From IMG/VR virus record IMGVR_UViG_3300031857_000565, positions 1 through 37,677 of that record: DNA of 37,677 nucleotides. One strand, written 5' to 3'. Positions 37,653 through 37,677 of this stretch are shown piece by piece. The stretch is from a virus. The translations under genes were made by a program, and so were the position numbers. Numbering within the stretch: position 1 is the stretch's first letter; each line of letters starts with the position of its first letter. The notes below the pieces were generated by a model that worked only from the letters and a program-made list of their open reading frames with translations, did no database searches and was not told the DNA's origin.

Positions 37653-37677
37653 ATGAACGAAAATATTCAGGTTTCTT
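37653..37677 (+). CDS. Start of next gene (partial), probable portal-region gene
   Basis: ATG at 37653, preceded by AGAGGA, opens MNENIQVS and runs off the window. In T7-like genomes the portal gene usually lies beside the terminase, but only eight residues are visible, so nothing more can be said. Confidence 0.5.

Noticed and set aside
1-37677. tRNA genes
   Set aside because: No cloverleaf with a T-loop GGTTCRANNCC was seen on either strand; hairpins in the control region do not fit a tRNA. A tRNAscan-SE run would be decisive.
1-37677. Prophage or lysogeny functions
   Set aside because: No integrase, excisionase, CI-like repressor or parA/parB was found in the translations; only the missing part of the genome could hold one.

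Overview
The window looks like a large part of the genome of a strictly lytic, short-tailed (podovirus-like) phage of about 42-47% G+C. There is no integrase, lysogeny repressor, rRNA, tRNA or cellular housekeeping gene. The virion genes follow a T7-like order: nozzle C-terminus, gp13-like, gp14-like, then two giant ejection-type proteins. Replication genes and tightly overlapped small genes fill the middle. The left end cuts through a tail gene, and the right end stops just after the large terminase, where the next gene begins. The head, portal and tail-tube genes therefore lie outside the window. Several small conserved proteins near the terminase resemble families I know from aquatic phages, so an aquatic Gram-negative host is a reasonable guess but is not shown. 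All family names come from reading the translations; no search was run.

Layout: (1) 1-9708, plus strand: end of the nozzle protein, a GNAT-like small protein, a gp14-like internal protein, a 1787-residue protein with a zinc-protease motif, a 950-residue internal protein and a separate lytic transglycosylase. A bidirectional terminator follows at about 9.72 kb. (2) 9733-28172, minus strand: one early/replication operon of about 18.5 kb, read right to left. It starts with many tiny genes, several of them membrane proteins. A CobS/MoxR-like AAA+ ATPase and a CobT-like von Willebrand protein follow, then a deaminase, primase, DnaB-like helicase, family A DNA polymerase, OB-fold protein, Cas4-like nuclease, metallophosphoesterase, ThyX, HNH nuclease, MazG, B12-dependent ribonucleotide reductase and, near its end, an ECF-type sigma factor. 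(3) 28173-29369: a 1.2-kb region without genes. It holds an apparent triplet of tandem leftward sigma-70 promoters, a hairpin-dense leader, a 26-bp operator-like palindrome, a 180-bp block that is 84% A+T, and short tandem repeats. It is probably the divergent control region and a candidate origin. (4) 29370-37677, plus strand: five or six small tail-fibre/receptor-binding type genes, a cupin, holin-like proteins, an M15 endolysin, small terminase, five lysine-rich small proteins, the large terminase and the start of one more gene.

A likely programme (inference): host RNA polymerase reads the early operon leftward from the tandem promoters. The enzymes remake the nucleotide pool (RNR, ThyX, MazG, deaminase) and copy the DNA (primase, helicase, polymerase, nuclease, OB-fold protein). 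The sigma factor, encoded near the far end of that operon and so expressed last, could redirect host polymerase to the rightward late genes. No single-subunit T7-type RNA polymerase is visible here.

The most unusual signals are: a palindrome, TTACTAGTAA, that recurs with close variants about 25 times along the early operon and becomes denser toward its promoters; a leader that folds into a three-way junction nested in an outer stem; and the pairing of a B12-dependent RNR with CobS/CobT-like proteins.
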